Assembly (NCBI RefSeq): GCF_030272615.1
Contig: NC_081412.1
Coordinates: 685,512,583-685,576,582 of the forward strand
Reading direction: 5' to 3'
DNA length: 64,000 bases
From: Cryptomeria japonica
Taxonomy: Eukaryota; Streptophyta; Pinopsida; Cupressales; Cupressaceae
This document shows positions 59,877-64,000 of this stretch, in pieces; the stretch's first letter is position 1, and each line of letters opens with the position of its first letter. The notes beneath the pieces are model-generated. The model saw nothing but the letters and a program-made list of their open reading frames with translations. It did no database searches and was not told where the DNA came from. A program made the translations under genes and the position numbers.

Positions 59877-61547
59877 TGTAGCATCGTAAATTGTACGCAC
59901 TTGCTAGGGTGGTACAATTTCACACCTAGTTTGGCACCCGCCTTAGTGCATTTTACATTCTGCATTGCATTTCTCCTTAAGCACTTAATTAATCAAATTA
60001 ATTAGGTCTAAGGTCCTATTTCATCGTCCTCTACATCATAAAGTTGGGCCCTTCCGTCAAAGCGTGCCCTTTTCATTTTATTCCTCCAATACATCATTCA
60101 ATCAAAAACCCTAATTAAGTCCTATTTTGAACTTGGGGGCTTGGTTTCAGGGTCAAAACATCTCAAAATCACCTGTAACTTCGGGATTCTCTCTAAAATC
60201 ATCATATCCAACGACCCTGAAAATTTGGTGAAAAGTTGTCGGGACCGTGGCACTCGGAGTGCACATGGTCCCGGACATTTTTCCCGAAATTTTAGGAGCA
60301 CGATCCAATCATAAAATAAAGCTTAACCCCAAGAAATTGGCGGGATATTCAATCTCTAGGTCTGCCAAAAGATGAAATTACGACCTAGGGTTTCCTACAT
60401 AAGAGCTCTCTTTCTTCATTTGAAGGGATCCGGATTTTTGTTTTCAGGAACTTCATATGCAACGAAAGAGAAGATCTTGGAAGACTTCAACAACATTCAA
60501 CATCCTTCTATCAAGCACTTATCAATTTCATTCATCTATTTAGGGCTTGGAAGACATTGAAGAACAATAGGAGATTACCGACTGAAGATTGGCTTGTACT
60601 CCTCCCTTGAGGGTTGGGTATGATTTCATGTTGTTTTCATGTCTTTGCATAAGCTTCAATATATCATTTATTCATGCTTTAGATCACTTTGCATCTTGAT
60701 TTAGAGCATTTACATTGTCATTTACAAGCAATTAGGGTTTACTTTCTAGGTTGCTCTAGTTTGCTTTCTTACATTTTAGGACCTTGCACACACACTAGGT
60801 CTGCACACACAATACATTTTACAAAACAACTTGGCTATTCATGGAGGTGGAAATCACCGAAGTAGGGGTTTGACTAAGGCAAAACCCTATATAGCCACCC
60901 ATACACCCTTTTCAGATATCAGTGCAGGTTTCGGGACTCAGACAACGCCGCAGGATATAGATCCGGAGAGAACAGGTCGAGACAGCACTCTGCATCAAAT
61001 TGCAGAGCAGAAGACTGGGACAGGGGCATTGGGTGCCCTGGTCTTGCCAGGACAGGGGTGCTGGGCGCCCTGGTCCCTGGGACAGAGGCGCTGGGCGCCC
61101 TGGTCCTCCGGACAGACAACATTTCCGACAGCTTCCGACAGTGTTCCAGAGTGCAAAACGACAGTTTCCGGTGCAGTTTTCAGGACAGAATCAAGACAGT
61201 GGCGCCCGTGCCCCCATCCTGAACATTTGCAGTCCGATTTTGACTCCGGGTACACATCTGCACTCTTATTTCATCCTTGTATTTACAGTTGTCCATTGTT
61301 TAAACTCAATTCTGCAATCTTGTTGTTAGTTCATACTTGCATCTTGGAATTAGGGTTTGAACTTGCATCATTTGATCTTCCAATTTCAACAAGGGAATAG
61401 AAATCCTAATATATATCTCGTGGCTCTCTCTTTCACAAAAGGAAGTAGCCAATTGTGCGATATCTCTAGGCTCTTTCGTATTCCGTAATGTGTGTCAAAA
61501 GGTAGGATTAAGGCATCATAACCTAGTCTCGCTTTTTCCCCTACTCA
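59877..61547 (+). repeat. 5' LTR of the right-edge gypsy element
   Basis: It begins TGTAGCATCGTAAATTGTA and ends CTACTCA, followed directly by the primer site. A hairpin AAATTGTAC...GTACAATTT (59888-59920) lies at its left edge, a TATA-like CTATATAG at 60888, and a 30-base tandem repeat at 61018-61109. The 189-codon frame at 60831-61400 lies wholly inside the LTR and is probably not a gene. Confidence 0.75.
61018..61109 (+). repeat. 30-base GC-rich minisatellite in the LTR
   Basis: Three copies of GGACAG(G/A)GGC...GGGCGCCCTGGTC (61018-61049, 61050-61079, 61080-61109) with the beginning of a fourth. The core GGGCGCCC is palindromic. GC content far exceeds that of the surroundings. Confidence 0.88.
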
Positions 61548-61568
61548 TTTTGGTGAACCCAATGTGAA
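61548..61568 (+). promoter_or_regulatory. Primer binding site
   Basis: TTTTGGTGAACCCAATGTG, directly after the LTR and nearly the same as the sequence after the LTR at 35494. I cannot name the tRNA. Confidence 0.6.
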
Positions 61569-61708
61569 ACTATCATTGCTTCCTCTTGCATTGCATTTGT
61601 TAGATCTAGATCTAGATTTAGTGTGCTTTTATTTCATTAAAAAGAAAAGAAAAAAAAAAAGTGTTTTTCTTTGCATTGTATGTTTAAATTTTATGCAAAC
61701 TTTTCAAA

Positions 61709-64000
61709 ATGTCAGATTTTTATTTGCAAAATGTTCATGCTTTCGATGATTATTATGAGTATAGCCAAGATGAATTAGACGAAGATTTAGATGATTTTTT
61801 GAACCCTAAAGATGCCAAACCTTCATTTTACCAAAAACTCATAAACCTTGTTACTATGCCATTTAGGTGTGATGAGAAAGATAAGTCGAATGATTCCTCT
61901 CAAGGATACATTCCTATCAACTCTTCCCCTGAATCTAGTAACATGGTTGTTTTCAATAATCCCCTCTATGAGGAAATGTCTCCTTTTGAATCAAAAAATA
62001 AACCTTTTAATCGATATGATCATGCTTTGTTGGATGATGCTCTTGATGACTTTGTGGCTTTGTCGAAATCTTTAAACAAGAACAAGACCTCTAAATTGGT
62101 TAACATGATAAACTTGAATGAACATAATAAGCCTCTCTTTGAATTCCAAGGTGCCTATCCTTCTCCCACCTTTCAAGTTCCTAAATCACCTCTCCTTACT
62201 GTCCAAGGAGGGTATGATCATGATTCCTTTTGTACTCCGAATAAACCAATCATCACTGTGCAAGGAAGAAAACCTATAAGTCCTTATAGTTATGCCAAGC
62301 AAATAACTAGAGAGAGTTATCATGCAGTTGCCCATACTTATCATACCAAAAATAGTAGGCAACCTGATCCTCCTCCTGTTATTCCAGTTTCCCTTCCTAA
62401 TCCTCAACCAATCCTTCCACAAGCTCCTCGTATTTCGCAAGTTATGGGTAAGGAATATGATCTCATAGAACAACTTAAAGAAGCTACCCCTGCTAAGATA
62501 TCCCTCTGGGATTTGATTCAAACTTCTTCCGCTCATCATGGAATGTTACAAGATGCCTTGAAAGATTTGAATGTTCCTCCACCGAATACATCTAGTAATA
62601 TAGCATCTTTGTTTAACTCCGTGATGAATCCTAAAGCTCAAATTGTGTTTTCCCAAGATGAGTTGCCTACTAGTGAAATTCAACAACAATATGATCCCTT
62701 GATGATTGTGGTTATCATGAAAGACACTGCTATAAGACGAACACTAGTAGATAATGGCTCTGGCCTTAATGTGTGTAGCATTAATCTATTGCATAAGATG
62801 AATGTGGATACGTCTCTTATTGAGCCTGACTCTCATCCCATTCGTGGCTTTGACAATGTCGCTAAGACTTCATTAGGTATTATCACCTTACCTCTCACAG
62901 TGGGACCTGTTACTTTGCCTACTCCTATCCATGTTATGTCGGGAAATTTAACATACAACTTGTTATTAGGGAGGCCTTGGATTCACAGCATGCAAGCTAT
63001 CCCCTCTACATTGCATAGACAAGTTAAATTCATCTATAACAATAAGACATATACCTTGATAGGTGATACTAATTTCCAAGCTTGTCTACAAACGTCTACT
63101 TCCAAAGGGGATTCTTCTAAGCCATCCTCGTCTAGTGATGACTCTTTAAACAAGATACCTATCGATGAATCCTCGCTCTCCGATGATCAAAATTCTTTGG
63201 ACGAGTTTGGAGCTCCTGAAAAAGATTCTTCTCGACTTGAGTCTACGCCTAAGAAGGATTTTGATCCTGAGAAGGTTCTCGCAGAAGATGATTGGGGATC
63301 TCTTGATTTTAATCCCACCTTTGTAGGTGAATATAAGGTTCCTTCTAGAGAGCTTAAAGTTGAAAAGAAGGAAGAAGCTAACAATCAATCAACCTTACCT
63401 GAATCTATGAGTAATAATTTTGTGGCCGCTTCTCAAACTTCTTCTCCTCACACCTCTAATTATGAAGAGTTTGATTCTTTGTCTTATGAAAAACCACCTT
63501 CTCTTCCTGAAATGGTTGATCGTTATGGTCGTGGTTTTCGCATTTTTGCTAAGCATGGGTATCATGGAAAAGGTTGTGGTGCTCATGAACAAGGGATAAG
63601 AGTTCCTCTAGAGACTAATTTTCACAATTATGCCTTTGGACTTGGCTATAATCTCCGCAAACGTACTAAAGCTTCTAAAAGACCATGCATTAGTGTTAAT
63701 GCTATCTCTACATCTCTATCAATACAACATCCTGAGTATATTGATGGGGATCCTTCATGAGACTGTGCTTTGGATATCTTCCCTACCGATGATGCTTTAG
63801 CTGAATTCTTGGGAGCCTATGACACTCTTCCTCGTTATCATCACAATAGGGTACTCCCTTATTGTTTGAACACTGAAGACTATTTTGGAAAAGAGATTGA
63901 TAATGATGAGATTGTGAAAGAATTTCCTCAGTTAAAGGATACTCCTCAACAAAGTAATCTTCTCATAAGTGACACCACTGATGTTAAGATGGATCCTTGC
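61709..64000 (+). CDS. Tat-type polyprotein start: unknown N-terminus, protease, G-patch (partial)
   Basis: The frame opens at the ATG at 61709 (MSDFYLQNVHAFDD) and runs to a TGA at 63758, after which the same frame stays open to the window end. Residues 1-240 are acidic, then Pro/Ser-rich, with no capsid or zinc knuckle. From about residue 250 comes YDLIEQLKEATPAKISL, the helix before Tat protease, then the protease itself: RRTLVDNGSGLNVC (active site D-N-G, usual in this lineage), GIITLPLTVGP and YNLLLGRPWIHSMQAIPS. A Ser/Asp-rich linker follows. Residues about 600-640, FRIFAKHGYHGKGCGAHEQG, form a G-patch, a Gly-rich RNA-binding motif also found after some retroviral proteases. The TGA may be a mutation or a readthrough site. 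RT should follow past 64000. Confidence 0.78.

Larger units (their letters stand above)
59877..64000 (+). mobile_element. Tat-type gypsy element, 5' part, runs off the window
   Basis: 5' LTR, primer site, 160-base leader and a long gag/pro ORF are present. RT, integrase and the 3' LTR lie beyond 64000. It is inserted in LINE ORF1; the target duplication cannot be checked. The coding part has a single stop in over 760 codons, the best preserved in the window, so this is probably the youngest insertion. Confidence 0.8.

Noticed and set aside
60831-61400. A 189-codon plus-strand frame, Gly/Pro/Trp-rich.
   Set aside because: It spans the LTR minisatellite and has no homology I recognise; openness follows from the GC-rich repeat.
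61548-64000. Regularly spaced repeats or any CRISPR-like array, bacterial operon or tRNA gene anywhere in the window.
   Set aside because: None found; tandem repeats have no unique spacers, and all coding traces belong to plant transposable elements, PMD or organelle rRNA.

Overview
The window reads as plant nuclear DNA from a large, repeat-rich genome. I found no intact host gene. Almost all of it is nested, decayed transposable elements: at least three Ty1/copia-type (Sirevirus-like) insertions, three Ty3/gypsy (Tat-type or chromovirus-like) insertions, two L1-type LINE fragments, several orphan LTRs, a broken plant mobile domain (PMD) gene and a short mitochondrial rRNA fragment. A gymnosperm or similarly bloated plant genome is plausible from this density and from long, diverged LTRs, but the species cannot be told from the sequence.

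Layout. 1-2997 and 10656-11370 hold a minus-strand PMD pseudogene that is cut in two by a complete non-autonomous Sirevirus-like element (2998-10655). That element has gag zinc knuckles and a large unknown ORF in place of pol. 11371-15999 carries short tandem repeats, a gypsy LTR piece and the end of a copia LTR. 16000-30315 is a complete 14.3 kb Tat-type gypsy element with gag, protease, RT, two RNase H domains and integrase, all inactivated by stops; a solo copia LTR (25359-26143) sits at the start of its integrase. 30316-31640 is unassigned except for a mitochondrial LSU rRNA fragment near 31330-31460. 31860-34860 is a decayed minus-strand gypsy pol. 35494-36943 holds gypsy LTR pieces, and 36944-39250 a minus-strand copia RT/RNase H with its 3' LTR. 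39250-44180 is an L1-type LINE interrupted by a copia deletion derivative in which gag is joined directly to the end of RT (40078-42411).

47153-55730 is a second complete non-autonomous Sirevirus-like element, gag only, with a perfect 5-bp target duplication GGTAG. 58366-59876 is the first ORF of another LINE. A Tat-type gypsy element has inserted into it; its 5' LTR (59877-61547) and protease/G-patch ORF run off the right edge.

How the parts fit. The autonomous pieces are all dead here. The two structurally complete copia-type elements (2998-10655 and 47153-55730) lack pol altogether, so they would have depended on RT and integrase supplied in trans. They keep the cis signals expected for this: LTRs, a tRNA-Met primer site, repeated polypurine tracts and a shared 3'-LTR module. 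The least explained items are the roughly 1,000-residue second ORF of the first element, a small hairpin retained at the 5' edge of three diverged gypsy LTRs, and the PR/G-patch polyprotein at the right edge, which has no recognisable capsid domain.
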